Assembly: GCA_003136915.1 (NCBI GenBank)
Contig: PLEB01000130.1
Location: forward strand, 1 to 7,366
Length of the DNA stretch: 7,366 bases
Reading direction: 5' to 3'
From: Chitinophagaceae bacterium
Lineage (GTDB): Bacteria > Bacteroidota > Bacteroidia > Chitinophagales > Chitinophagaceae
The notes below the pieces were generated by a model, which saw only the letters and a program-made list of their open reading frames with translations, made no database searches and was not told the origin of the DNA. Of the stretch, positions 1 through 6,539 are shown in pieces; within the stretch, counting starts at the first letter, position 1; every line of letters starts with the position of its first letter. The position numbers were made by a program, and so were the translations under genes.

Positions 1-1313
1 GCCGTTATATCGTGTGGAGAGAATTCGGGGAATGCCTGCCAAAGGCAGGTGATGAGTCCGGCCAGGTTTGGATTGGAATAAGAGGTGCCGTTGCCGGCCT
101 CAGGTAAACCGATTGCAGAAACCACGAAAGCGCCCTCACCAACGGAGACTCCATCAGGCTTTACCTGACCTGAAGAATTCGGCCCCCAGCTGGAAAAGGG
201 TGCAATATTTCCGGCTGGGTCGACGGCTCCGACTGTATAAACGCTGTCTCCGTCCGCAGGACAGGTTACATATTTTCTTTCGGAAGCTTGTTGGCCATCG
301 TTGCCGGCGCTGGCAGTAACGATCATTCCTTTTGCCACTGCAAAATTTGCTGCCCGGCTGATCATGGAAGTATGCCCGTTCCTGTCTGGATACGTAAGAT
401 TGAATGCAGAATCATCAAAATAATCGTACCCCAGGGAGGTGCTGATAAGATCTGCTCCGACGCTGTCAGCAAATTCGGCTGCTGCGATCCAGTTCTGTTC
501 TTCCACAGGAGATTCTGAATTGATATCTTCCGTTTTAAAAAGCCAGAAACTGGCGGCCGGCGCGCTGCCTACCATCGTCCCCGGTATATTCGATGCTATA
601 ATAGAAAAACAGTTGGCCCCGTGGGCGTCTTCTTCATTCACACTCTCCTTTTGATTCACATAATCATAAGTTCCAAGAACACGATGCATGCTAAGTACAC
701 TATCGAATGCGGGATTGCTCAGGTAGCTGTTAAAGCCATCATCCAGTATGGCAATTGTCATCCCTTCTCCGTGAAATCCCAGGTTATGCAGGAAATCGCC
801 GTGATGGATTGTGATCTGGTCGAATGAAGCGCCGTAATTATAATAATCAGCGTTGGTTGTAGCAGAACGCATCGTTGCTTCAACTCCTGCAGTTTTCTCC
901 TGCTGCGAACGCTGATTGGTGCTGACCTGGCCGGCAATAAGGAGTACAGATCGGTTGTTAACAGGATCAGTGGACAATACAAATGAAAACAAGTTGATTT
1001 TTGCAAGGGCGTTTGAATCTGTCACACTGATCAGCACCTGGTTCAGCCATTTTGACCAATTCAGAATTTGAACGGCGGGAACATTCCGGATACTGTCGAG
1101 ATAAGCTGCAGTAACAGGAAGGTCCGTTGAGTCTAATTCAATTTGTTGCTTTAACCTGCGCTGGATGGACTTGGAAGAAAGAAATGAGGATGGATCCTGC
1201 AGGCTGTAACTCGTGTTTGCTTTATTGGTCAGCCGGACAACATACTTTGGCAACTGCGCAATTCCATGCAGAAATAAAAAAAGAAATATTACGATGAATG
1301 CACGAGTAACCAA
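1..1313 (-). CDS. Secreted subtilisin-like (S8) serine protease, 3' end cut by window edge
   Basis: This is an exported endopeptidase of the subtilase family. About 437 codons are visible and the frame stays open to the left edge, so the C-terminus is missing. From the TTG at 1313 the protein begins with a basic start (VTR) and a hydrophobic stretch ending GIAQ near residue 20, a good signal peptide. Residues about 21-160 form a pro-region (PKYVVRLTNK near 22-31, ILNWSKWLNQVLI near 83-95) of the kind seen in Bacteroidota subtilases. The catalytic domain shows Asp191 (IAILDDG), His231 (DAHGANCFSIIA), oxyanion Asn338 (ASAGNDG) and Ser411 (GTSYSNPNLAG), so the active site is intact. No ATG lies upstream in frame, because a TGA closes the frame inside the preceding gene; TTG is the only standard start that keeps the signal peptide. 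It starts 7 nt after the lipoprotein stop, so the two are probably co-transcribed. A T9SS sorting domain beyond the edge is possible but not visible. Confidence 0.93.
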   Translation of the reverse strand, partial: MVTRAFIVIFLFLFLHGIAQLPKYVVRLTNKANTSYSLQDPSSFLSSKSIQRRLKQQIELDSTDLPVTAAYLDSIRNVPAVQILNWSKWLNQVLISVTDSNALAKINLFSFVLSTDPVNNRSVLLIAGQVSTNQRSQQEKTAGVEATMRSATTNADYYNYGASFDQITIHHGDFLHNLGFHGEGMTIAILDDGFNSYLSNPAFDSVLSMHRVLGTYDYVNQKESVNEEDAHGANCFSIIASNIPGTMVGSAPAASFWLFKTEDINSESPVEEQNWIAAAEFADSVGADLISTSLGYDYFDDSAFNLTYPDRNGHTSMISRAANFAVAKGMIVTASAGNDGQQASERKYVTCPADGDSVYTVGAVDPAGNIAPFSSWGPNSSGQVKPDGVSVGEGAFVVSAIGLPEAGNGTSYSNPNLAGLITCLWQAFPEFSPHDIT

Positions 1314-1320
1314 CGTGAAA

Positions 1321-2052
1321 TTAATTATGGCTCACCATGCTAAAGGTCAGCCCGTACCCAATTGTTGTTCCTGCAGGACTGCTCGCATTGGGTCCCTGAT
1401 ATTGTGTATGCAGGAAGTTTTTGTAAATCGGACCAATACCCTTTCCATATATCTCCTGGCTGAATATAGTTTCACTGTATGTGTCGGGATTTCCCGTGGT
1501 CTGATCAGCCTCGTTAACGGTAACTGTAACCGGAACAGTTCCTCCCACCACATCGTATGGCTGACCGGTATTTGCATAAGTGTAATTCCAGCCGTCCATA
1601 AATGGTACCTGTGAAGTATCAGATTTGGTATCTATATACGCATTTCCCAACCAGGAAATATTATCCTGAACAGGGGTTACCAACTTGATGATGCGAAGAT
1701 TATTTTCCACGGTCTGCAATGAAGTACGGGTTGGTGTTACCATATAGGCAATGGATGGCGTCCAGGGTGCTGTTCCCGTTGTATCGCTTAAATAGCGGAT
1801 CACCCGGAAACTAAGTTGGCCGAGGTTGTCCGTTATCGAATCGTCCACCACTTCTTTGGCCAGATAACTGATAACGGTATCCTGTGAACCGACGTTAATA
1901 AATTTTAGGGAATCCATCCGGTAGATGATGTAGTTTCCGACAACCATCGGATAATAATCAGCCGGCGTGTCCGTTATCAACGGATTTGTCTTATTACACC
2001 CCGAAAAGATCACTACTAAAAAAGTGATCAGCAAAGCGGGCCTGAGTTTCAT
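1321..2052 (-). CDS. Secreted lipoprotein of unknown function
   Basis: The function is not recognised. From the ATG at 2052 the product is 243 residues and opens with a typical lipoprotein signal peptide: MKLRPA, a hydrophobic core, and a lipobox IFSGC with the lipidated Cys at about residue 19, followed by NKTN. A frame extension to 2076 adds eight residues (MLLFHQME) that would spoil the signal peptide, so the later ATG is preferred. The mature part is rich in Thr, Asp, Tyr and Val, looks beta-rich and has no catalytic motif I can name; near the C-terminus there is a KGIGPIYKNF segment. It is probably anchored in the outer or inner membrane facing the periplasm. It is the first gene of a likely two-gene unit with the subtilase that starts 7 nt after its stop, so a role as partner, substrate or folding aid of the protease is possible but only inferred. 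Confidence 0.85.
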   Translation of the reverse strand: MKLRPALLITFLVVIFSGCNKTNPLITDTPADYYPMVVGNYIIYRMDSLKFINVGSQDTVISYLAKEVVDDSITDNLGQLSFRVIRYLSDTTGTAPWTPSIAYMVTPTRTSLQTVENNLRIIKLVTPVQDNISWLGNAYIDTKSDTSQVPFMDGWNYTYANTGQPYDVVGGTVPVTVTVNEADQTTGNPDTYSETIFSQEIYGKGIGPIYKNFLHTQYQGPNASSPAGTTIGYGLTFSMVSHN

Positions 2053-2073
2053 TTCCATCTGGTGAAATAATAA

Positions 2074-2082
2074 CAAAAGATA
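2074..2082 (-). promoter_or_regulatory. Candidate promoter -7 element of the lipoprotein/protease unit
   Basis: On the minus strand this reads TATCTTTTG, one base longer than the Bacteroidota -7 consensus TAnnTTTG. It lies 21 nt before the preferred ATG at 2052, a sensible distance for a short leader. No clear TTG element is seen at the usual upstream distance, so this is tentative. Confidence 0.35.
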
Positions 2083-2124
2083 ACGGTTTCGAACCTGATT
2101 TATTGTCTCATGCTGAGGAATTTT

Positions 2125-2154
2125 TTAACGCTAAAGCCTGATTATTAGCGTTAA
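2125..2154. repeat. Perfect 10-bp inverted repeat between divergent genes (possible operator)
   Basis: The arms are TTAACGCTAA (2125-2134) and TTAGCGTTAA (2145-2154), exact reverse complements, separated by 10 nt. The centre-to-centre distance is 20 bp, about two helical turns, as expected for a dimeric DNA-binding protein. The right arm ends 7 nt before the candidate plus-strand -7 element, so a bound protein would cover the -33 region of that promoter. It does not look like a terminator: the stem is AT-rich and no T-run follows it on either strand. Confidence 0.5.
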
Positions 2155-2161
2155 TTACCCT

Positions 2162-2169
2162 TACCTTTG
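2162..2169 (+). promoter_or_regulatory. Candidate Bacteroidota promoter (-7 element) of the acyltransferase/desaturase unit
   Basis: The sequence TACCTTTG matches the Bacteroidota -7 consensus TAnnTTTG exactly. No TTG is seen about 20 nt upstream, where the inverted repeat lies instead. If used, transcription would begin near 2174-2177. That excludes the TTG at 2167 as start codon and favours the TTG at 2185 with a very short leader. Confidence 0.45.
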
Positions 2170-2184
2170 CTGGAATTCTCAGTC

Positions 2185-3057
2185 TTGCGAGCGCTACTCT
2201 ATTATTTCACCCTTCCCTTTATTTATCTGCTTTCTATTTTGCCGTTTCCACTCCTGTACGGCTTGTCTGATATTGTCTATTTCCTGTTGTATCATCTCCT
2301 GCGCTACAGAAAAAAGGTGGTTATGACCAACCTGCGAAAATCATTTCCTGAAAAAACGGAAAAAGAGATTATCACGATATGCCGTAAGTTCTACAGTTAT
2401 TTCTGCGACCTTTTTCTGGAAACTTTTAAGACGCTCAGCATTTCACGCAAAGCTATGCTGAAGCATTGCTGGCTCGATAAAGATGCCCTGAATCTCTTTA
2501 ACCAGCTGGCGGAGGAAAATCAGAGTCTCATGGTGGTGATGGGCCATCAGGGGAATTGGGAGTGGGCAGGAAACACTTTCAGCATCTGTTGTAAGCACCA
2601 GCTATATGTTATCTATCATCCGCTGACCAATCCCTATTTCAACCGCCTGATATATAAAATGCGCACGCGTTTTGGAACCAAGCTGATTGCGATGAAGGAC
2701 ACACTCAGGGATATGCTGAACAACCGGAATGAATTAAATGCTACGGCATTTATAGCAGATCAGACGCCTCTTCCGGACCGGGCTTACTGGATGACTTTTC
2801 TGAATCAGGACACGCCGGTTTTCCTGGGCATAGAAAAAATTGCGTTAAAAATTCGTTATCCGGTCATATACGTATCCATCAAAAGAGTTAAAAGGTGATA
2901 CTACTGTATGCACGCTGAAAGAATAGAAGTACCTTCGCCGGGAAGCGAATTAGGAGTGCTCACCGAGCGGCATACGCAAATGCTAGAAGAGGATATAAAG
3001 AAACAGCCCGAAACCTGGCTTTGGACTCACCGGAGATGGAAACATTCAAAAAATTAA
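2185..3057 (+). pseudogene. LpxL/HtrB-like lysophospholipid acyltransferase, interrupted by an in-frame TGA
   Basis: The family transfers acyl chains to lipid A precursors or related lipids at the inner membrane. Counting from the TTG at 2185, residues about 1-40 are strongly hydrophobic, then comes RYRKKVVMTNLRKSFPEK, typical of the family. The catalytic HX4(D/E) motif is GHQGNWEW, with His121 and Glu126; later blocks are DQTPLPDR and FLNQDTPVFLG. The frame stops at TGA 2896-2898 after SIKRVKR. The same frame then continues for 52 codons to TAA 3055-3057 and encodes the rest of the family C-terminus, including LTERHTQMLEEDIKKQPE and WLWTHRRWKH. Relatives have Gly after KR, so a single G-to-T change (GGA to TGA) explains the break. 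Full length would be 290 residues, normal for the family. The catalytic part survives, so a truncated 237-residue protein might be made. A TTG at 2167 would add six residues. The desaturase follows 15 nt after the TAA. Confidence 0.85.
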
Positions 3058-3072
3058 TATCATAATCTATAC

Positions 3073-4050
3073 ATGCTTTTTGGTAAGGAACTCATATTAG
3101 CCACGCGGCCATATGCAAAAGAGGTCAGAAGTAAAAGCTGGTTTTATACACTGTCAACGATCTTTCTGCTGGCAGCAGTTTTTGCCGGAACGATCTATAT
3201 TCCATTCCTGCCTGCAAAGCTGCTGTTAAGCGTTCTAGCCGGCTTGTTGCTGGTTAGAATGTTCATCATTTATCACGACCATCAGCATCATTCCATACTG
3301 GTCCATTCTAAAATTGCAGACGTGATTATGACTGTGTTCGGTTTTTATATTCTATCTCCGACCAGTATATGGAAGCGGTCCCACGACCATCACCACAACC
3401 ATAATTCTAAATTGTTCAGTGCGAGTATCGGATCCTATCCTATTGTAACCCGGAAAAAATTCCAGGAGATGTCTTCTTGGGAGAAATTCGGATATCTTGC
3501 CGTGCGTCATCCCCTGACCATCGGGCTGGGTTATTTTTCCATGTTCATTTTTGGGATGTGTATTGCATCATTCATCAGTAACCCGCGGAAACATTATGAT
3601 TCCCTGATTGCATTGGTCCTTCATATTACCGCATCGATCCTTATTTTTATTTTCCTTGGATGGCAGATCTGGTTGTGCCTTTTTTTCCTTCCCTTTATTG
3701 TTGCATTCGGTTTGGGCGCTTATTTATTTTATGCCCAACATAATTTTCCGGGTGTCACTTTTTCGGAAAACAATGAATGGGCTTATGAAAAAGCGGCGAT
3801 GGAATCTTCAAGTTACATGATGATGAATCCTATTATGGCGTGGCTTACCGGGAATATCGGATATCACCATATTCACCACCTCAATTCCAAAATCCCTTTT
3901 TACCGTCTTCCCGAAGTGATGAAACAATTCAAGGAACTACAGAATTGCAAACGGACTTCTCTCAGTCCCAAAGCCGTCATATCCTGCCTCCGCCTGAAGA
4001 TCTGGGACCAGGAAAAACATCAGATGGTTGGGTTGAGGGATATTCGCTAG
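3073..4050 (+). CDS. Membrane fatty acid desaturase family protein
   Basis: This 325-residue integral membrane protein belongs to the di-iron desaturase/hydroxylase family that introduces double bonds (or hydroxyls) into acyl chains. Three histidine clusters expected to bind the two irons are visible: HDHQHH at residues 68-73, HDHHHNH at 104-110, and HHIHH at 265-269. An additional conserved-looking LFYAQHNFPG precedes the third box. Hydrophobic segments lie around residues 26-43, 50-67, 82-98, 148-170 and 178-215, placing the His boxes on the cytoplasmic side in the usual topology. The ATG at 3073 has no Shine-Dalgarno sequence, only an AT-rich leader, as is common in Bacteroidota. It starts 15 nt after the acyltransferase frame and is likely co-transcribed with it. 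Substrate and position of the double bond cannot be told from the sequence; carotenoid- or sphingolipid-acting relatives are alternatives. Its last 74 nt overlap the convergent GH1 gene. Confidence 0.9.
   Translation: MLFGKELILATRPYAKEVRSKSWFYTLSTIFLLAAVFAGTIYIPFLPAKLLLSVLAGLLLVRMFIIYHDHQHHSILVHSKIADVIMTVFGFYILSPTSIWKRSHDHHHNHNSKLFSASIGSYPIVTRKKFQEMSSWEKFGYLAVRHPLTIGLGYFSMFIFGMCIASFISNPRKHYDSLIALVLHITASILIFIFLGWQIWLCLFFLPFIVAFGLGAYLFYAQHNFPGVTFSENNEWAYEKAAMESSSYMMMNPIMAWLTGNIGYHHIHHLNSKIPFYRLPEVMKQFKELQNCKRTSLSPKAVISCLRLKIWDQEKHQMVGLRDIR
3977..4050. other. Antisense overlap of the desaturase and GH1 gene ends
   Basis: The plus-strand desaturase frame ends with TAG at 4048-4050, while the minus-strand GH1 frame stays open to TGA at 3979-3977, so 74 nt code on both strands. 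The desaturase C-terminus here (CLRLKIWDQEKHQMVGL) looks like family sequence. The GH1 tail is Ser/Pro/Gly-rich and is probably an extension past the usual end. No hairpin with a T-run was seen at this junction for either transcript. Confidence 0.8.
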
Positions 4051-5413
4051 CCGACTCTACGGTAGTGAATTTATTTTCTTTGCGCAATAACTGACTGTAC
4101 CACTTGCCGGAATCCTTTACAATTCTTTGTTGTGTATCAAAATTTACATGGATCAGACCGAACCGGGGATGAAATCCTTCTGCCCATTCAAAATTATCCA
4201 GGAGCGTCCACACAAAATAGCCATTGACCCGCACGCCTTTATTTTTTGCCAGTAGAACCTGCGCAATATAGTCCTGTAAATATTGAACTCTCCTGCTATC
4301 GCTAACAATTCCATTCTCACAGGTATCAGTAAACGCGGCGCCATTTTCGGTGACGATAATTTCTTTAAGGTCTTTATATTCTCCCCATCTCATGAGGGCA
4401 TGATAAATAGATGGCGGATATATTTCCCAATCCATTTGACTGTATTCCACGTTTCTTTTACTGGCCTTCATAATTTTAGCCTTTATAAAAGGCAAAAAAG
4501 GTGCGTGAGAAACCAATTCGCGGGTATAGTTTTGCATACCAGCAAAATCCATATCAAAAGCCAGCAACGCAGAATCTCCCTGTTTGTAATAATTCTCAAT
4601 TCGCTGGAGGATCTTCACTTCTTTCAAGGGGTATCCCATGCCGAGCAGGGGTTCAATGAACATCCGGTTTAGCAGGGCATCTATCTTATATGCAGCTATG
4701 ATGTCTTTTTCAGTATCGCGGTAAGGTTCTATATGTGAGTAGGAAAAAGTGGTTCCTACTTTACAATCCCCCCGGGTGGATCGGATAATCCTTCCTCCCT
4801 CGGCCTGGCAAAGGGCGGCATGGTGTGCGGCAGACAGGAAATTTGCAATCCCTTTTTTGCCCGGAGCATGAACGCCCAAAAAATATCCTGCGCCGGTAAA
4901 TACCATGGGCTCGTTCATAACCATCCAATGTTTCGCGCGATCACCGAAATGCCTGATGCAACAAGCCACGTAATCACTGAACCAGCCGACCATTTCTCGG
5001 TTCGTCCATCCCCCTTTTTTTTCCAGGGCTTCCGGCAGATCCCAGTGGTAAAGTGTAATCCAGGGTTGAATTCCCAATTCCAGGCAACGATTGATCAGCC
5101 GGTTGTAAAAGTCAATTCCCTTTTGATTGATTTCGCCTTTTCCTTGCGGAAATACCCTGCTCCAGGCAATGGAAAACCGGTAATTGGGAATATGCAATTG
5201 AGCCATCAGGGCAATATCATCCACGTAGCGATTGTAAAAATCGCAGGAAATATTTCCATTGTGGTTGTTGGCTATTTTTCTTTTTTTTAGGGAGAAGGTA
5301 TCCCAGATCGAAGGACCCTTACCATCTGCTTCGTGCGCACCTTCAATCTGATAGGCCGCTGTAGAAACGCCCCAATGGAAATCCGGACCAAAATCCGCTT
5401 TAGTGAACAGCAT
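3977..5413 (-). CDS. Glycoside hydrolase family 1 (beta-glucosidase-like)
   Basis: A retaining beta-glycosidase of family GH1, predicted to hydrolyse or transfer beta-linked glucose or similar sugars. The 478-residue product carries the N-terminal signature FHWGVSTAAYQIEGA (12-26), the acid/base Glu168 in VMNEP, the nucleophile Glu356 in VTENG, and the sugar-binding segment DNFEWAEGFHPRFG near the C-terminal end, so the active site is complete. There is no signal peptide, which points to a cytoplasmic enzyme acting on imported or internally made glycosides. The usual GH1 end is near GKWYSQLLRKEN; about 30 further residues, Ser/Pro/Gly-rich, follow and are encoded largely opposite the desaturase gene, suggesting loss of an older stop. 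The ATG at 5413 lies 5 nt after the glycosyltransferase stop, so the two form an operon. Specificity (glucosidase, galactosidase or transglycosylase) is not decided by the sequence. Confidence 0.94.
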   Translation of the reverse strand: MLFTKADFGPDFHWGVSTAAYQIEGAHEADGKGPSIWDTFSLKKRKIANNHNGNISCDFYNRYVDDIALMAQLHIPNYRFSIAWSRVFPQGKGEINQKGIDFYNRLINRCLELGIQPWITLYHWDLPEALEKKGGWTNREMVGWFSDYVACCIRHFGDRAKHWMVMNEPMVFTGAGYFLGVHAPGKKGIANFLSAAHHAALCQAEGGRIIRSTRGDCKVGTTFSYSHIEPYRDTEKDIIAAYKIDALLNRMFIEPLLGMGYPLKEVKILQRIENYYKQGDSALLAFDMDFAGMQNYTRELVSHAPFLPFIKAKIMKASKRNVEYSQMDWEIYPPSIYHALMRWGEYKDLKEIIVTENGAAFTDTCENGIVSDSRRVQYLQDYIAQVLLAKNKGVRVNGYFVWTLLDNFEWAEGFHPRFGLIHVNFDTQQRIVKDSGKWYSQLLRKENKFTTVESASEYPSTQPSDVFPGPRSSGGGRI

Positions 5414-5418
5414 AAGAA

Positions 5419-6531
5419 TTAATCCTTCTGATGATTTAGTATTTTCCCAAGGCTTTTCTCCTTTAATTTTTTTGCCGAATGAATGGAATAGCCCAATGGA
5501 ATGTATTCGTTTTGCTCTTCCTTCCCGTGGATCCGGATAATCATATCCAGGATTTCTTCCGTTTGATCAGGATAATGAACAGATACTTTTTGAGGCAGTT
5601 GTGTCCACTCTTTAATAGTATCCAGGTGTTTCATTTTTAAGCTTTTTAGAACCGGTACGCCCATCTTGTGGATCGCTGCAGCATTACATTGTTGCTCATA
5701 TTGCCCTTTCATGGGAATCACCAGTAGTTTCTTTTTTAAGAACAGGGCCTCTGCGGGAGTCTCAAATCCTGCGCCGCATAGGATTCCTGAACAATGGATC
5801 AGGCTTTCAACAAAAGCCTCATTTTGGATAGGTCTGACATGAACATTTTTTTCCCTGTATTCTTTCCTGGCATGTTTACTGAAAACCTGCCATTCGATGT
5901 TTCTTATTTCACCCAGTATTTTAATTATTCGTTTGTCATCATACGCAGGAAGGTAAACACTGAAGTGTTTTTTATCTGTCGGTACTGCATTCCTGATCTG
6001 CGACCGGATTACTGGAGTGAAAATAGCATTTTCATAAGCCTCAAAATGGAATCCATAGGCATGGGTAACCGGGGCATAATTTAGCAGGATAGCCTTACCT
6101 ACGGGATCTGTCTTTTCAGGTTTTGGAGATTTTTTACTCATGACTGCCGCCTGATGGCTGAGACCAATACAGGGTTTATGTTTCATTCTGCATGCCCAGG
6201 CACTTACGGGTTCAAAATCACTGATCACAAGGCCGTATTCCTCAACGGGCAAATGTTTCATTTCCCGGAATAATCGTTTCAGATTGCTTTTCCGGAAAGT
6301 ATCCATTACATCTATGCCGCCTTTTTTACCGAAGATGAAACACAATCCTTTGAATCTGTATTTGATGGGATAGGGCAGTTCCACATCCGCCTGGGTCCCG
6401 CTGATCAGAATATCCAGATCAGCCTTTTGCTGGAGAAGGGGAATGATATCTCGTGCGCGGCTGAGGTGGCCGTTTCCTGTGCCCTGGATGGCATAGAGTA
6501 TCTTTAACCGGGTTCCTGCCGGATGATCCAT
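5419..6531 (-). CDS. GT-B glycosyltransferase, MJ1255/VC2487-type family
   Basis: A 370-residue protein resembling the glycosyltransferase family typified by MJ1255 and VC2487, distantly related to MurG and UDP-glycosyltransferases. The N-terminal Rossmann half opens with KILYAIQGTGNGHLSRA (residues 10-26), where the GxGHxxR motif is the hallmark. The sequence LVISDFEPVSAWACRMK near residues 100-116 is typical of the acceptor half. The nucleotide-sugar-binding half has CGAGFETPAEAL starting near residue 252 and PMKGQYEQQCNA, where the Glu-Gln pair normally contacts the donor sugar. There is no signal peptide or membrane helix; a peripheral cytoplasmic-face enzyme is likely. The Lys-rich last 30 residues (SAKKLKEKSLGK) could help membrane contact. 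The start ATG at 6531 overlaps the stop of a 33-codon ORF (TAATG) and lies inside a 14-bp palindrome. The GH1 gene follows after 5 nt. Donor and acceptor are unknown. Confidence 0.88.
   Translation of the reverse strand: MDHPAGTRLKILYAIQGTGNGHLSRARDIIPLLQQKADLDILISGTQADVELPYPIKYRFKGLCFIFGKKGGIDVMDTFRKSNLKRLFREMKHLPVEEYGLVISDFEPVSAWACRMKHKPCIGLSHQAAVMSKKSPKPEKTDPVGKAILLNYAPVTHAYGFHFEAYENAIFTPVIRSQIRNAVPTDKKHFSVYLPAYDDKRIIKILGEIRNIEWQVFSKHARKEYREKNVHVRPIQNEAFVESLIHCSGILCGAGFETPAEALFLKKKLLVIPMKGQYEQQCNAAAIHKMGVPVLKSLKMKHLDTIKEWTQLPQKVSVHYPDQTEEILDMIIRIHGKEEQNEYIPLGYSIHSAKKLKEKSLGKILNHQKD
5424..5429 (-). promoter_or_regulatory. Shine-Dalgarno-like site of the GH1 gene
   Basis: The minus strand reads AGAAGG ten nt before the GH1 ATG at 5413. 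It lies inside the last codons of the glycosyltransferase gene and would allow coupled translation. It stands out because the other genes here lack such a site. Confidence 0.4.
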
Positions 6532-6539
6532 TAATGGAT
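6526..6539. repeat. 14-bp perfect palindrome over the glycosyltransferase start codon
   Basis: ATCCATTAATGGAT reads the same on both strands and contains the ATG of the glycosyltransferase (6531-6529). The half-sequence ATCCATTA occurs again at 6631-6638. It could be a repressor site or merely an accident of the coding context. Confidence 0.4.

Noticed and set aside
68..1006. Several short ORFs on both strands in the first kilobase
   Set aside because: All are shadows of the continuous minus-strand protease frame, whose catalytic residues are in order.
1213..1614. Plus-strand ORF of 133 codons
   Set aside because: It lies antisense to the lipoprotein and the protease signal peptide, and its product has no family features.
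2085..2095. GGTTTCGAACC dyad upstream of the lipoprotein gene
   Set aside because: Arms are only 4 bp with an odd centre, no better than chance.
2125..2154. Inverted repeat as a transcription terminator
   Set aside because: The stem is AT-rich, no T-run follows on the plus strand and an A-run follows on the minus strand, and it lies at the 5' ends of two divergent genes.
2896..2898. TGA read as glycine by an altered genetic code (as in SR1/Gracilibacteria)
   Set aside because: The position fits Gly, but the gene set (LpxL-like enzyme, lipoprotein, desaturase) and the Bacteroidota-style promoter do not fit those lineages. Reading TGA as sense would also extend the GH1 even further into the desaturase gene.
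4820..5290. Plus-strand ORF of 156 codons
   Set aside because: It is the antisense shadow of the GH1 gene, which has full catalytic motifs on the minus strand.
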